A stretch of DNA of 64,000 nucleotides from Gimesia alba (GCF_007744675.1 NZ_CP036269.1:2831546-2895545); one strand, 5' to 3'; counted from the first letter of the stretch, positions 1 through 9,443 are shown. Notes: generated from the letters alone by a model not told the origin. Program-made: numbers and translations.

Positions 1-407
1 CGGAAATTGATTTGATCCGCGAGCTTTTGCAGAATTTCCGCAATATCGTCATTCTGAAATTCAAACAGTTCCCCGCAACTTTTGCAGATGAAATGATCGT
101 GTTGCGGATAGCCGTAATCGTGTTCGTAAACGTCTCGGTCGTTTGTTCGCGCCACTTTTCTCAACAGGCCGGCATCTTCGAGCCAACCCAGCGTGCGATA
201 GACGGTGGAGCGGCTGACGCGACGTCCCGTTTTTTGCGCGGACATCCGGTCGACCAACTGGTCGGCATCAAAGTGTTCGTGGGAAGAGAAGACTTCAGTT
301 ACAATCAACTCACGTTCCTGAGTTAATCTCATTCCTTTTGTGGCCAGGTACTCTCTGAATTTCTCCGTGGGAGAAACAGCGATTTCCAGGCTTTCAAAAT
401 TGAGCAC
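1..407 (-). CDS. Fur-family metalloregulator, 3' end cut by window edge
   Basis: Translating the minus strand gives a Fur/PerR/Zur-type repressor. A winged helix (GRRVSRSTVYRTLGWLEDAG) is followed by the start of the C-terminal metal-binding domain, with HDHFICKSCGELFEF containing the CxxC that binds structural zinc in this family. It acts as a metal-dependent cytoplasmic DNA-binding repressor; the metal cannot be told from this fragment. The reading frame upstream has no ATG before an in-frame stop, so I take GTG at 407 as start; an ATG at 332 is also possible. The protein runs off position 1. The gene lies 40 bp downstream of a truncated paralogue on the same strand and may be co-transcribed with it. 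Confidence 0.8.
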   Translation of the reverse strand, partial: MLNFESLEIAVSPTEKFREYLATKGMRLTQERELIVTEVFSSHEHFDADQLVDRMSAQKTGRRVSRSTVYRTLGWLEDAGLLRKVARTNDRDVYEHDYGYPQHDHFICKSCGELFEFQNDDIAEILQKLADQINF

Positions 408-447
408 TGTTGATCTCTTCCTCTTCTAAAGTCGTCAGGTACGCGGG

Positions 448-765
448 TTATTCTGATTCAGGTTGATAAATATCGTGGTCGTTTTCACGTCCCACTTTTC
501 GCAGCAGACCGGCCTCTTCCAACCAACCAATTGTGCGGTAGACCGTCGAGCGACTCACGCGACGCCCGACGCCTTGATCTGACATTCGCTCAACCAGTTG
601 GTCTGCGTCAAACTGTTCGGAAGAAGAGAATATTTCATTCACGATTAACTCTCGTTCCAGAGTTAATCTCATCCCCTTCGTCTCCATGTACTCTCTGAAT
701 TTCTCAACAGGAGACATCGCGATCCCCAGACTATTCAAGTCGAGCACAGTTGGTCTCTTCCTCAT
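448..765 (-). CDS. Truncated Fur-like protein, DNA-binding half only
   Basis: This 105-residue protein is closely similar to the N-terminal half of the neighbouring Fur protein (shared TKGMRLT, FDADQLV, GRRVSRSTVYRT and GLLRKV segments). It stops at residue 105, just after the wing, so the metal-binding and dimerisation domain is absent. The 40-bp gap to the next gene leaves no room for a decayed C-terminal half. It could be a stable short paralogue that competes for the same operators, or a relic of tandem duplication. The start ATG at 765 gives MRKRPTVLDLN. A role is inferred only from the helix-turn-helix. Confidence 0.65.
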   Translation of the reverse strand: MRKRPTVLDLNSLGIAMSPVEKFREYMETKGMRLTLERELIVNEIFSSSEQFDADQLVERMSDQGVGRRVSRSTVYRTIGWLEEAGLLRKVGRENDHDIYQPESE

Positions 766-790
766 TTATCTCTACTACGGCCAGAGATGA

Positions 791-1261
791 TTACTCGGAG
801 TCGCTGAATTGATCCAGCAGGCGACTTAAAGCGGCATCCAGCTTTTCGTCGGTCTCGTAAGTACCATCATCAATGGCTGCCTTGATTTGTGCTAACCGTT
901 CTGCTCGCATTTCAGAGTCGTTCGTCATTTCATCCAGCATACGCCCTGCGGACGAGATCTCTAATTCATCTTGCGGTGAAGAGATCGGTTTCGAGGCAGG
1001 CGTCTTATTGGTGTTGGTGTTACTCGGACTGATCTGCTTATTAATAGGCAGTGATCCGGAAATAGAACTTGTGCCGTTAACATCCATGGCGGCATTCCCC
1101 CTGTCACTTGATCCTGAACCAGTCGGGGGAGAATTCTCCCGACCATTAGTTACTGTATGGGGTTCATGATATCGTAAGACGGGGGATCGATTCAACTGGT
1201 AGTCTGCAGTCATCGCCAATTCTTTCATTGAATTCACTGAATTCAAGTGATTTTGCTCCAT
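791..1261 (-). CDS. FlgM-like anti-sigma factor candidate
   Basis: A protein of about 156 residues. A low-complexity Ser/Thr/Asn/Pro-rich N-terminal two thirds is followed by a C-terminal segment (SSAGRMLDEM, RAERLAQIKAAIDDGTY, then LSRLLDQF). That segment fits the FlgM anti-sigma-28 signature, in which a basic helix followed by GxY precedes the last amphipathic helix. FlgM proteins bind the flagellar sigma factor FliA and are exported through the flagellum. There are no flagellar genes nearby. The start is uncertain: ATG codons at 1261, 1228 and 1213 are all possible and none has a clear ribosome binding site. It ends 25 bp before the truncated Fur gene, on the same strand. Confidence 0.6.
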   Translation of the reverse strand: MEQNHLNSVNSMKELAMTADYQLNRSPVLRYHEPHTVTNGRENSPPTGSGSSDRGNAAMDVNGTSSISGSLPINKQISPSNTNTNKTPASKPISSPQDELEISSAGRMLDEMTNDSEMRAERLAQIKAAIDDGTYETDEKLDAALSRLLDQFSDSE

Positions 1262-1614
1262 AATGTAGCAAAAGAACACCTGTTTTCAGATTGTCATCAA
1301 TATTGAATGTCGAATGGCTTCCTGCACATCCTCCAGCTCAATGGTATATAAAACGAGATAGGGCTTAGTAGTAAGACATGTTCCTATGTCTTTACGGCCT
1401 CAATCGTTGAGGGGAGTCTGAACCTTAATTCCATCGACGTAGCGATTGTAAAAAGTTTAATTCCGGAACAGGAAAACCGCCGTTCGAACCAGGACACGTT
1501 GGCTGGTAACGATTATGCGGATTACAGGGAGGGGGAAATCCCTGAACTGAACGCCGAGTGTGACTTTTTTTATTAAGTCGTTCAAAACACGTGGTTTATG
1601 TGAAAATAAACCGA
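1262..1614. other. Intergenic region, no gene recognised
   Basis: About 350 bp between the FlgM-like gene and the threonine aldolase gene, which lie on the same strand. I see no coding frame, tRNA or convincing hairpin. Confidence 0.5.
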
Positions 1615-2754
1615 TTATCCGCGTGCGTAAGGCCCTGTGGCGATGCCCTGATAGCGATCGAGGCCCGCTTTCAGAACGTCGCGTACCGCTCCGGGAACCT
1701 GTTCGATCTGTTCCCGACTGATATCCAAATGAGTACAGGCGCGGAGCCGGGTGTGTCCCATCGCGCCAATGCCGACTCCAACCTCGTGCAGGGCTTTCGA
1801 TAGTTGCACGGCGTTACCCAGTTCAGGGTGGATATCAAAGAAGACCAGATTGGTTTCCGTTTCCGTGGGATTTGTCGTGATGCCTTCAATCGGCGCCAGT
1901 TGCTCGGCGAGGAAGCGGGCGTTGTCGTGGTCCTGCTGCAAACGTTCAATATTGTTTTCCAGTGCATAGACACAGGCAGCGGCGACAATCCCTGCTTGCC
2001 GGAGGGCACCGCCGAAGACTTTGCGCGAGCGGCGTGCTTTCGCGATCTCTTCTTTCGAGCCCGCCAGAATCGATCCCATGGGACAACCCAGGCCTTTGGA
2101 AAAGCAGATTGAGATCGTATCGAGGGGGGCGCAGACATCCTTGATCGAGTACCCGGCGGCGACAGTCGCATTGAAGATCCGCGCACCGTCCATGTGTGTT
2201 TTCAAACCGTTTTCGTGAGCCCAGTCACAAATTTCGTTGAGTTGATCGAGCGGGTAATAGTGACCGCCGCCGGCGTTTGTTGTATTTTCGACGCATAATA
2301 GCCGGGTGCGACACAGGTGCTGGTCATCGGCGCGAATCTTTCCACGTAGTGTGTCCAGATTCAGCATGCCTTTCTCGCCGGTCAGGGTACGGCAGCTGAC
2401 GCCACTCAAGATGGCGGGGCCACCACCTTCAAACATCGCAATGTGCCCCAGTTCGTGAATCAGTAATTCATCTCCGGGAAGGCAGTGCGATCTGAGCCCC
2501 ATCTGATTGGATTGCGTGCCCGAACAGGCAAAGACAGCCGCCTCTTTCCCCAGCATATCACAGATCATCGCTTCCAGACGATTCACGGTGGGATCTTCTC
2601 CGTTCATGTCATCGCCCAGCTCGGCGGTCATCATGGCCTGTAGCATTTCCTGGGTTGGCTTGGTTTTGGTATCGCTACGGAGATCGATATAGGCAGGGCT
2701 GTGAGGATCCACGGCTGGTTTCCTTGTCATTGATTGTGGTAAAGTTTGATTCAT
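1615..2754 (-). CDS. ltaE: Low-specificity L-threonine aldolase
   Basis: A PLP-dependent fold-type I enzyme that splits L-threonine or L-allo-threonine into glycine and acetaldehyde in the cytoplasm. Family marks are DLRSDTKTKPT near the N-terminus, the LGDDMNGEDPTVNRLE segment, THMDGARIFNA with the Asp that contacts the PLP ring nitrogen, and SKGLGCPMGS with the PLP-binding Lys. Length, about 379 residues, is slightly above the usual 340-350. I start at the ATG at 2754; ATGs at 2781 and 2730 are alternatives and no ribosome binding site decides. The larE-like gene ends just upstream on the same strand, so the two may be co-transcribed. Confidence 0.9.
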   Translation of the reverse strand: MNQTLPQSMTRKPAVDPHSPAYIDLRSDTKTKPTQEMLQAMMTAELGDDMNGEDPTVNRLEAMICDMLGKEAAVFACSGTQSNQMGLRSHCLPGDELLIHELGHIAMFEGGGPAILSGVSCRTLTGEKGMLNLDTLRGKIRADDQHLCRTRLLCVENTTNAGGGHYYPLDQLNEICDWAHENGLKTHMDGARIFNATVAAGYSIKDVCAPLDTISICFSKGLGCPMGSILAGSKEEIAKARRSRKVFGGALRQAGIVAAACVYALENNIERLQQDHDNARFLAEQLAPIEGITTNPTETETNLVFFDIHPELGNAVQLSKALHEVGVGIGAMGHTRLRACTHLDISREQIEQVPGAVRDVLKAGLDRYQGIATGPYARG

Positions 2755-2794
2755 TCTGCTCTGGAAGTGGGCGAATTGCAATTCCTTCCGAGTC

Positions 2795-3658
2795 TCATTT
2801 ATTTTGAGCGGCTATCTGCAGGTCGTCGAGGGAAAGAAAACTGTTCATGCTGCCAGAACGAAAGCCCTGCAGGTCCAGTGTGACGTTCTGGAAACCGAGT
2901 TGCAGGAATTTCCGGGTAATTTGTTCGAGCGCGGCGGGAGTGGTCAGTTTCTGGATCTGCGGGAGAGGCACTTCAATGCGTGCCAGTTCATTGGGCTCCA
3001 GGCGAACGCGGAGTTCGTTGATCTGGAACTCGTCCCGCAGAAACGCTTCGGCTTGATCGATTTTTTGAACGCGTTCTTCGGTGACTTCCACGCCATAGGC
3101 GATGCGGCTGGAAAGGCAGGGGTGGGCCGGTTTATTCCAGATGGGAAGTTCCCAGTGCCGGGCCAGGTCTCTGACATTTTCTTTGGTAAATCCGGCTTCG
3201 ATCAGCGGACTACGGACCTGAAAGTCGGCCGCCGCCTGCATTCCCGGGCGGTGATCTCCCCGGTCATCCAGATTGGCACCATTGACGAGGGTGGCGTCTT
3301 GCCATTCATCCTGGGCGACAGCGTGCGTGAGCAATTGATACAGTTCTGTTTTGCAGAAAAAACAGCGGTTAGGGGCATTCGCTCGATAGGCATCGGTGGC
3401 GAATTCAGACGTGGAAATCAGCCGATGCGGAATGCCAATCAATTCTGCCAGACGGATCGCTTCTTCTTTTTCGCCGGACGCCAGACTGGGGCTGACCGCG
3501 GTGACCGCCAGGGCATGCTCACCCCGTGCCAGAAATGCGGCTTTCGCGACAACGGTACTATCAACACCGGCTGAAAAGGCGACGATGATTCGATCCAGGG
3601 GAGACAGAATTTGCTGGAGCTGTTCCAGTTTCCGTGATAATTCTGGTGACAGTGGCAT
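2795..3658 (-). CDS. larE: LarE-type ATP-dependent sacrificial sulfur transferase
   Basis: A PP-loop protein of about 287 residues: the pyrophosphatase loop reads AFSAGVDSTVVAKA, where most family members have SGGVDS. Further marks are RCFFCKTELY and NKPAHPCLSSRIAYG; the latter holds the conserved Cys that, in the characterised Lactobacillus LarE, gives up its sulfur to make the nickel-pincer cofactor of lactate racemase. No larA, larB or larC is visible in the window, so the physiological partner is unknown. The start ATG at 3658 (MPLSPELSRKLEQL) is preferred because the extra N-terminal residues from 3703 do not resemble the family. It lies directly upstream of the threonine aldolase gene. 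Confidence 0.85.
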   Translation of the reverse strand: MPLSPELSRKLEQLQQILSPLDRIIVAFSAGVDSTVVAKAAFLARGEHALAVTAVSPSLASGEKEEAIRLAELIGIPHRLISTSEFATDAYRANAPNRCFFCKTELYQLLTHAVAQDEWQDATLVNGANLDDRGDHRPGMQAAADFQVRSPLIEAGFTKENVRDLARHWELPIWNKPAHPCLSSRIAYGVEVTEERVQKIDQAEAFLRDEFQINELRVRLEPNELARIEVPLPQIQKLTTPAALEQITRKFLQLGFQNVTLDLQGFRSGSMNSFLSLDDLQIAAQNK

Positions 3659-4015
3659 ACAGAAAGTGACGGTTCTAAAAGAGGTTATTGTGAAATTTCT
3701 CAATTTGACCTGATTATAGACGCCCTGAGACAGCGTTGTCTTGGAACATCACGCGAAAAATCTCCGGTTTCTGCTCAGTGGTTGTCAAAAAGAGGCGAAT
3801 CCGCTTGAAATTGTGGAGGTTTAGTCCAAGGGAGATCTTTTTTCTCATTCTCGGGCTGATTATACTGGAATCAGAGAATCCAGAACAGCACGTTGATAGA
3901 ATAGAAATCGTCTCTATCGTACCACAGCGACTGCGTTTTCCTGCAAAACTCCAGAGGGCAGGGGGGCACGCATTCCAGTGCCAATATATCGAATTACAAC
4001 ACAATGAGGGAAATT
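3659..4015. other. Divergent intergenic region between larE and cytochrome gene
   Basis: About 350 bp separating a minus-strand and a plus-strand gene. It must hold both promoters, but I cannot assign -35 and -10 boxes with confidence. No gene seen. Confidence 0.4.
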
Positions 4016-5911
4016 ATGTCATACCGGCCCGTTCTAGTTACGCGAATCCTCGTTGCACTGATCTTATGTTGCAGCGTGGTGGCGATTCCGGCTGAAGCAG
4101 CGAAGCTGACATTAGAGCAAAGGAAGGAACTGGCTTCGATCAAGAAGAACCTGGGCAAAGTGGCAGTTCTGATTCGACAGAAAAAATATGACGAAGCAAA
4201 AGAACTGACGGATACCGAAGAAGGGAAACTGAATCAGCTGGCTCAGGATGCGATGCTGGCGGAAACCGACCCGGTGCTGGTTAGTACGAAGCGTGTGATT
4301 GCCCTCCGCCGCAAAGTGCTGGAAAAAGTGATGGGGGGCGGCGGAAATAAAGGAGCCGCAAATCAGGGAGTCAGCTTTGAGACTCAGATTGCGCCGATCT
4401 TGAATGAAAAATGTGTGAACTGTCATGGTGGTCAGCGGACAAGTGCCAATTTAAAGCTGGATACGTTTCTGGGCATGAAGCAGGGGGGGCGGAGTGGTTT
4501 GTTACTCGTTCCCGGCAATCCAAATAACAGTTTAATCGTCCGCAAGCTAGTCGCGCCCGGAAATCAACGGATGCCTCGTAATGCAGGCCCGCTGGAACCG
4601 GCCCAGATTCAATTGATCGGTCGCTGGATTGCAGAAGGGGCGCGGTTTGATGGAGAAAAAGAGACAGACCCGATCGGCGCTTCGGCTAAGAAAAAGAAAG
4701 CCCCCGTTAAGGTTGTCATGGCAACCGGTGATGAAAAAGTTTCCTTCATGGAAGACGTCGCGCCCTGGATGCTTGATTTCTGCATGCGTTGTCATAGTGG
4801 AAATAATCCGGCCAGTGGATTTTCCGTCGTGACTTTTGAAGACATTCTCAGGGGCGGCGATACAGGCGAGGTGATTGTTCCCGGTAAGCCGGACGACAGT
4901 CGTCTTTGGCATCTGGTGGGGTTGCAGGATCCGATTAAAATGCCGCAAGGTCAGGCATTGCTCAAACGCAAAAATGCCAATGATCTGAAAACTTGGATCG
5001 AAGAAGGGGCCAAGTTTGACGGCAAAGATGCCAAAGGGAACCTCCGCGCCATGGTGCCGACCGAAGATGAAAAACGGATGGCAGAGTTGGCGAATCTGTC
5101 GCCGGAAAAATTTGCCGATCTGCGGCGGGAAACCCTTGAACCAACCTGGAAACGCGCCGTCAGTAATGAAAAGGCAGAGCTGCTTGAGACAGATGATTTC
5201 ATGTTCTACGGGAATGTGAGTGCCGATCGGCTTAAAGAGATCAGTGGCTGGGCACAAACTCAGGCGGATGCGCTGCGAAAGCTGTTTAACGAAAAACAGA
5301 AGCCGCTCTGGAAAGGGAAGCTGGCCGTATTTGTGTTCAAAGATCGGTTTGGCTATTCGGAATTCAATCAGACGATTGAAGATCGCCGTGTCGATCCGGC
5401 GACCACCTGGCACTCCAAAGTGTCACCGACTTATCTGGACGCGTATCTTGTGCTGCAGGATGTGGGGGATCAAGCAGCCGCCGATTCGCCCGGCTTGCAG
5501 ACCAATTTGACAGCCGGACTGACGAATGCGGCGATTCAACGCGGAGCAGGGGATGTTCCCATGTGGGCTTCGCGTGGTCTGGGAGTACTGCTGGCCTCAA
5601 ACGGGGCTTCGGATCAAAGCTATTTCGAATCGTTAAGGCAGCAGGCGCTGGAGGCAGCGCCCAAAGTGACGCGCCCCGAAGAACTGGTCGCAGAAGGGAC
5701 GTTTTCACCATCAGAAACGACGGCGGTTGGCTTTACGCTGGTCGAGTTTCTCATCAAGAGTGGTGGCTTGCCTAAAATGGCGCTGTTGCTAAGGGAACTG
5801 AAAGCAGGAACCTCTGCTCAAGCGGCGATCCAGAAAGTGTATGGCACCAATTTGCGTGCACTGGCGACGGCGTATGCCCGTACGTTACGGCCCGGTAAAG
5901 TAAAGAATTAA
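4016..5911 (+). CDS. Secreted planctomycete cytochrome-c-domain protein
   Basis: A 631-residue exported protein. An N-terminal signal peptide (hydrophobic ILVALILCCSVVAIPAEAA) is followed by a charged helical stretch and then two heme-attachment motifs, CVNCH and CMRCH. Each is followed by a PGNP- or PGKPDDS-type loop and a MP(R/Q) segment typical of planctomycete PSCyt1-like domains. The last third (from about residue 390) has no heme motif and resembles a substrate- or peptidase-like domain I cannot name. These proteins act outside the cytoplasmic membrane, presumably in electron transfer. The start at 4016 is chosen over 4004 because GAGGGA lies at a good distance upstream of it. It is alone on this strand. 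Confidence 0.8.
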   Translation: MSYRPVLVTRILVALILCCSVVAIPAEAAKLTLEQRKELASIKKNLGKVAVLIRQKKYDEAKELTDTEEGKLNQLAQDAMLAETDPVLVSTKRVIALRRKVLEKVMGGGGNKGAANQGVSFETQIAPILNEKCVNCHGGQRTSANLKLDTFLGMKQGGRSGLLLVPGNPNNSLIVRKLVAPGNQRMPRNAGPLEPAQIQLIGRWIAEGARFDGEKETDPIGASAKKKKAPVKVVMATGDEKVSFMEDVAPWMLDFCMRCHSGNNPASGFSVVTFEDILRGGDTGEVIVPGKPDDSRLWHLVGLQDPIKMPQGQALLKRKNANDLKTWIEEGAKFDGKDAKGNLRAMVPTEDEKRMAELANLSPEKFADLRRETLEPTWKRAVSNEKAELLETDDFMFYGNVSADRLKEISGWAQTQADALRKLFNEKQKPLWKGKLAVFVFKDRFGYSEFNQTIEDRRVDPATTWHSKVSPTYLDAYLVLQDVGDQAAADSPGLQTNLTAGLTNAAIQRGAGDVPMWASRGLGVLLASNGASDQSYFESLRQQALEAAPKVTRPEELVAEGTFSPSETTAVGFTLVEFLIKSGGLPKMALLLRELKAGTSAQAAIQKVYGTNLRALATAYARTLRPGKVKN

Positions 5912-6057
5912 TGCGCTCGCGCTGTTCTTGCACAAACGCAACATGACTTCCTGATGAGAGTCGGGATGGCAGCCCTGTGATTCTGATTCCAGTCCGCTAT
6001 AATCGACAGCCTTGAGCTTTTCGTTTTTATTGAGTGTGATCAGGGCGCGTAATTCTT

Positions 6058-7176
6058 ATGATGGATGTAAATATTGTTGGTGGCGGCGTGATTGGCCTGT
6101 CCCTTGCCTATGAGCTGGCACAGCAGGGACTGTCAGTCGCCGTGTTTGATCGACAGCAGTTTGGCCAAGAGGCTTCCTGGGCCGGGGCGGGAATGTTACC
6201 CCCGGCGGATCTTCAAGCAGCAACGACTCCCGGTCTTCAATTGCGTGCCGCAAGTCGACTGATGTGGTCCGACTGGTCGAGTCGTTTGAAGGATGAGTCG
6301 GGCGTTGATAACGGGTTTGTCAACTGCGGTGGTTTTCATGTCGCGCTCCGTGATGAAATGTCCGGCTGGACTGAGTATGTTTCTGAATGGCGACAGGCGG
6401 GCGTTGTTCTGGAAGAATCTGAGCCAGAATTGCTGCGCGAGCAGGCTCCGTTTCTGAGTCCGGAAATCCAGGCTGCCTTTTATTTGCCCGAGATGTGTCA
6501 GGTTCGCAATCCGCGGCATTTGAAAGCGCTGCTGCTGGCGTGTGCGAAGCAGGGCGTTCAATTTCATCCCGGCACGCCGATCATCGGCTTTGAACAGCGG
6601 GGAACTCAAATCTCAGGCGTCCGTACTTCCACAGAAATTCACAGAGCAGGGCGGACGGTGATTGCAGGGGGGGCCTGGTCACCCGAAGTGCTCTCGCGAC
6701 TGGGCCTGGGTTGTGAACTGGTTCCGATTCAGGGACAGATTGTGTTGCTGTCGATGGACCGTCTGCCATTCACTCAGGTGATTGAGTGTGGCAGTCGCTA
6801 TCTGGTTCCACGGAGTGACGGGCGAATTTTGATTGGCTCGACGGAGAGCAATGTCGGATTTAATAAACAAAACACAGCGGCAGGTGTGGGAGGGCTGATT
6901 CAGTTTGCTGAGTCCATTGTGCCATGTCTGAAAGAAGCGACGTTCGAGCGCGCCTGGGCCGGCTTGCGTCCGAAGTCGATTGACGGTCTGCCATATCTGG
7001 GAAGTGTTGATGGTTTTGAAAATCTATTTATGGCGGCAGGCCATTATCGGGATGGGTTACAGCTTTCGCCGATCACGGCGAGATTGATGCGGCAATTGAT
7101 TTGTGGCGAAGAAGTAGAGATTTCGCTGGAGCCGTTTTCCTGTTCGCGCGGGATTCAAGAATGCGAGGAGAACTAA
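6058..7176 (+). CDS. thiO: Glycine oxidase ThiO
   Basis: An FAD-dependent DAO-family oxidoreductase of 372 residues. The dinucleotide-binding motif [15 protein letters not shown] is at the N-terminus, followed by [14 protein letters not shown], which is typical of ThiO. The C-terminal [21 protein letters not shown] box is the second FAD-contacting region. ThiO oxidises glycine to the imine used for thiazole synthesis of thiamine. No thiG or thiS gene is adjacent, so the pathway link rests on family similarity. ATG codons at 6058 and 6061 are both possible. The next gene, dtd, starts 1 bp after the stop codon, so the two are almost certainly co-transcribed. Confidence 0.85.
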   Translation: MMDVNIVGGGVIGLSLAYELAQQGLSVAVFDRQQFGQEASWAGAGMLPPADLQAATTPGLQLRAASRLMWSDWSSRLKDESGVDNGFVNCGGFHVALRDEMSGWTEYVSEWRQAGVVLEESEPELLREQAPFLSPEIQAAFYLPEMCQVRNPRHLKALLLACAKQGVQFHPGTPIIGFEQRGTQISGVRTSTEIHRAGRTVIAGGAWSPEVLSRLGLGCELVPIQGQIVLLSMDRLPFTQVIECGSRYLVPRSDGRILIGSTESNVGFNKQNTAAGVGGLIQFAESIVPCLKEATFERAWAGLRPKSIDGLPYLGSVDGFENLFMAAGHYRDGLQLSPITARLMRQLICGEEVEISLEPFSCSRGIQECEEN

Positions 7177-7177
7177 G

Positions 7178-7627
7178 TTGAGAGCCGTTGTGCAGCGAGT
7201 GTCTCGTGCGAGTGTGACCGTGGAGGGAGAAATCACAGGTCAGATCGAGCAGGGCTTTTTAGTGTTACTGGGGGTCGGCCAGGACGACACGCAGGATGAT
7301 GTAATTTATCTGGCGCAGAAGACCGTGGGTCTGCGCGTGTTTGAAGATGCTGACGGCAAAATGAATCTGGCGTTGGCGGATGTGAAAGGCAAGATGCTGG
7401 TGGTGAGTCAATTTACGTTGCTGGGAGATTGTCGCAAAGGACGGCGTCCCAGTTTTGTGAATGCCGCCCGTCCCGAACAGGCTGATGTGCTGTATCAAAG
7501 TTTTGTCGCGGAGGTCAAAGGTCACGGCATCGAAGTGGCCACAGGCCGCTTTCAGGAACACATGGATGTGGAACTGATCAACGATGGTCCGATCACACTG
7601 CTGCTGGACAGTAAAAAAGCGTTTTAA
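7178..7627 (+). CDS. dtd: D-aminoacyl-tRNA deacylase
   Basis: 149 residues, the normal DTD length. It starts [17 protein letters not shown] and contains [17 protein letters not shown] and, near the C-terminus, [11 protein letters not shown]. The SQFTL and GP motifs form the cross-subunit active site of the homodimer. It removes D-amino acids and glycine wrongly attached to tRNA, a cytoplasmic quality-control step. The start is TTG at 7178, preceded by GAGGAG at a suitable distance; the conserved MRAVVQRV N-terminus supports it. It is translationally close to thiO. Confidence 0.93.
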   Translation: MRAVVQRVSRASVTVEGEITGQIEQGFLVLLGVGQDDTQDDVIYLAQKTVGLRVFEDADGKMNLALADVKGKMLVVSQFTLLGDCRKGRRPSFVNAARPEQADVLYQSFVAEVKGHGIEVATGRFQEHMDVELINDGPITLLLDSKKAF

Positions 7628-7870
7628 AGACGACATTTTCCCGCATCGTATTTTTTGACCGATGCACCCTGCTTTGCTGTTTGTCAAATCGGGCTGGAGT
7701 TTCGATTGACCCTTCCATTTTCGAGCAAAAATCTGGTCTTTGCGCTGACCTCTATTTTTCCCTATAATCCCCTACCCTCGATTTTCTGAAAAATCGGGGG
7801 AGTATCGGCAGGGGGGAGGGCCGCCTCCTATTTTTCATCATGGATGACCAGGGTTAGACAGGACGTCGCA

Positions 7871-9082
7871 ATGTGGTTTGATTTACTGATTGTTGCCATT
7901 CTTTTTTACGCAGTCTGGAAGGGGGCCTCGAAAGGGGTGGTCTGGCAGTTGGCTGCGATCGCGGCTTTGGTACTCTGCTTTGCTTTTGCAGAGTCGCTGT
8001 CTTTACAGCTGGCACCGATGATCAATGTGAAACCACCCCTGAATCGCTGGATTGCGATGCTGGCGATTTATATTGGCTTCTCGTTTATTTCGTTTACATT
8101 GGCGCGAAGTTTGAAGTCGGCCATCGATTCATTGAAGTTCGAAGAATTTGATCGTCATCTGGGAGCCGTTCTGGGATTGCTCAAGGGGATCATCTTTTGC
8201 TTATTCCTGACATTCTTCCTGATTACGATTTCCGATTCGGCTCGGGCTGCGGTTGTGAAGTCACACAGCGGTTATGCGGCGGCGATCATTTTAAACGAAA
8301 TGGCGCCGGTGATGCCTAAGGAACTGCACGAGGTGTTGGATTCCTGTCTGGAGAACCTGGATCATCCCAACGTCCCCATTCACCATCATGACGACGGAGA
8401 GCTGTTTGGCGATGACCACGACCATGATCATCACGGGGACGATAATCCGTTCCCGCCTGGTACCAACGATTTGCCTAATCCGTTCTTTGAGCGATCCGGG
8501 GGAGATGGTTCCGACGTGCGAACGACGAAGCAGGATTCGTTGCTGAAAGAGATTATTAAAAGCATTCCCAGTTATCTGCGAGGTGAACTCGAAGATAAGG
8601 TAATCGAAGCCTACAACGCGATGGATCCGGAAGATCGGGAAACATTTGCGAACCAGATGAAGTCTCAGATTCCCGGAGTATTGCAGGGTGTCACTGAGCA
8701 CTGGAAAAACGGACAACCCAAGGCTGCTGGTCCAGCGAATGATGCTCAGTTTGATGCAAATGGAAATCAGCAGACCACTGTGGAGCGGACAAAGCTGTTG
8801 CAGGCGATTGCAGCCGTCTATTCTGACTATCCTGAGACGCAGAAGGACCTGATCGAAGGGTTTGAAGAAGATCTGATCGGAGTACCAGATCAGGTGGTCA
8901 TGGCGGTCTTAAAAGACTGGCGTGCGGACCTGCTTTTGATCGGGGGAGATCCGGACCCGAAAACCGATGTGTCGACGCCGTTAGACAAGCGCGTTTTGCG
9001 TCAGTTAGAGCTGCAGAACGTCCCGCTGAATTCACTCGGTTCGGCGCTACAGGAGCGGATGCAGAGTGCACAGAGAAGATAG
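7871..9082 (+). CDS. CvpA-family membrane protein with long cytoplasmic tail
   Basis: The N-terminal about 150 residues form four hydrophobic segments with the CvpA/colicin V production-protein pattern (DLLIVAILFYAVWKGASKG at the start, then HLGAVLGLLKGIIFC). The rest, to about residue 403, is hydrophilic, with a histidine/aspartate-rich patch (HHHDDGELFGDDHDHDHH) that might bind metal, and a helical C-terminus. CvpA-like proteins sit in the inner membrane; their role is not well defined. I start at ATG 7871 (MWFDLLIV) because the nine residues before it are hydrophilic and not family-like. It is the last host gene before the prophage attachment site. Confidence 0.75.
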   Translation: MWFDLLIVAILFYAVWKGASKGVVWQLAAIAALVLCFAFAESLSLQLAPMINVKPPLNRWIAMLAIYIGFSFISFTLARSLKSAIDSLKFEEFDRHLGAVLGLLKGIIFCLFLTFFLITISDSARAAVVKSHSGYAAAIILNEMAPVMPKELHEVLDSCLENLDHPNVPIHHHDDGELFGDDHDHDHHGDDNPFPPGTNDLPNPFFERSGGDGSDVRTTKQDSLLKEIIKSIPSYLRGELEDKVIEAYNAMDPEDRETFANQMKSQIPGVLQGVTEHWKNGQPKAAGPANDAQFDANGNQQTTVERTKLLQAIAAVYSDYPETQKDLIEGFEEDLIGVPDQVVMAVLKDWRADLLLIGGDPDPKTDVSTPLDKRVLRQLELQNVPLNSLGSALQERMQSAQRR

Positions 9083-9256
9083 AACCGCGGTAGAGAATGA
9101 TCAAAGAAAATAGAGCCGCTTTCAGAGAGAAACAGAACCGTTTCTAAGAGGCTGAGAGTGGCAGACGTGAAGCCGAAATGAAACGTCGCGAGAAATGGCG
9201 ACGTCGAAACATGGGGAATTGAAAACCCTATAAAAATAGACTAAAATTCACCGCGA

Positions 9257-9284
9257 ACTTAACATAACGGACATGATCAGACGT
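9257..9284 (+). other. Left attachment site, dif-like 28-mer
   Basis: The arm ACTTAACATAA is followed by a 6-bp centre CGGACA and an arm TGATCAGACGT. The first arm differs from the XerD-binding arm of Escherichia coli dif (reverse-complement orientation) at one position. The 20-bp core GAACTTAACATAACGGACAT (9255-9274) recurs exactly at 17966-17985. The right arm departs from the TTAT expected after the centre, so this copy may be the hybrid formed with the phage site. Confidence 0.82.
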
Positions 9285-9287
9285 ACA

Positions 9288-9305
9288 AGCATACAATAGT
9301 ATGCT
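9288..9305. repeat. Short hairpin near left prophage end
   Basis: AGCATAC, loop AATA, GTATGCT: a perfect 7-bp stem with a 4-base loop. It lies just inside the left attachment site, in the non-coding region where filamentous phages carry replication and packaging hairpins. Role inferred from position. Confidence 0.45.
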
Positions 9306-9346
9306 AGCGAAGTTCTCAAGAAAAATTCATCTTGTACACTACTTCT

Positions 9347-9434
9347 TAGCTGCTCCATAACTCCAGTGATTTAAATCCGCTTTTCAGCGTTTGGAGTCGA
9401 ATTCTTATTGCAGTGTAGTCACTAAAAGCAGCTA
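9347..9434. repeat. Nested inverted repeats, candidate phage origin or packaging region
   Basis: Three nested stems can be read: TAGCTGCT (9347-9354) with AGCAGCTA (9427-9434); ACTCCA (9360-9365) with TGGAGT (9392-9397); CGC (9378-9380) with GCG (9387-9389). Such folded non-coding DNA is typical for the origin and packaging signal of single-stranded DNA phages. The nick site of the initiator cannot be named from sequence alone. Confidence 0.4.
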
Positions 9435-9443
9435 TACATTAAT

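Noticed and set aside
12-326. Plus-strand open frame at the left edge
   Set aside because: It is the antisense shadow of the Fur-family gene; only the minus-strand translation gives family motifs.
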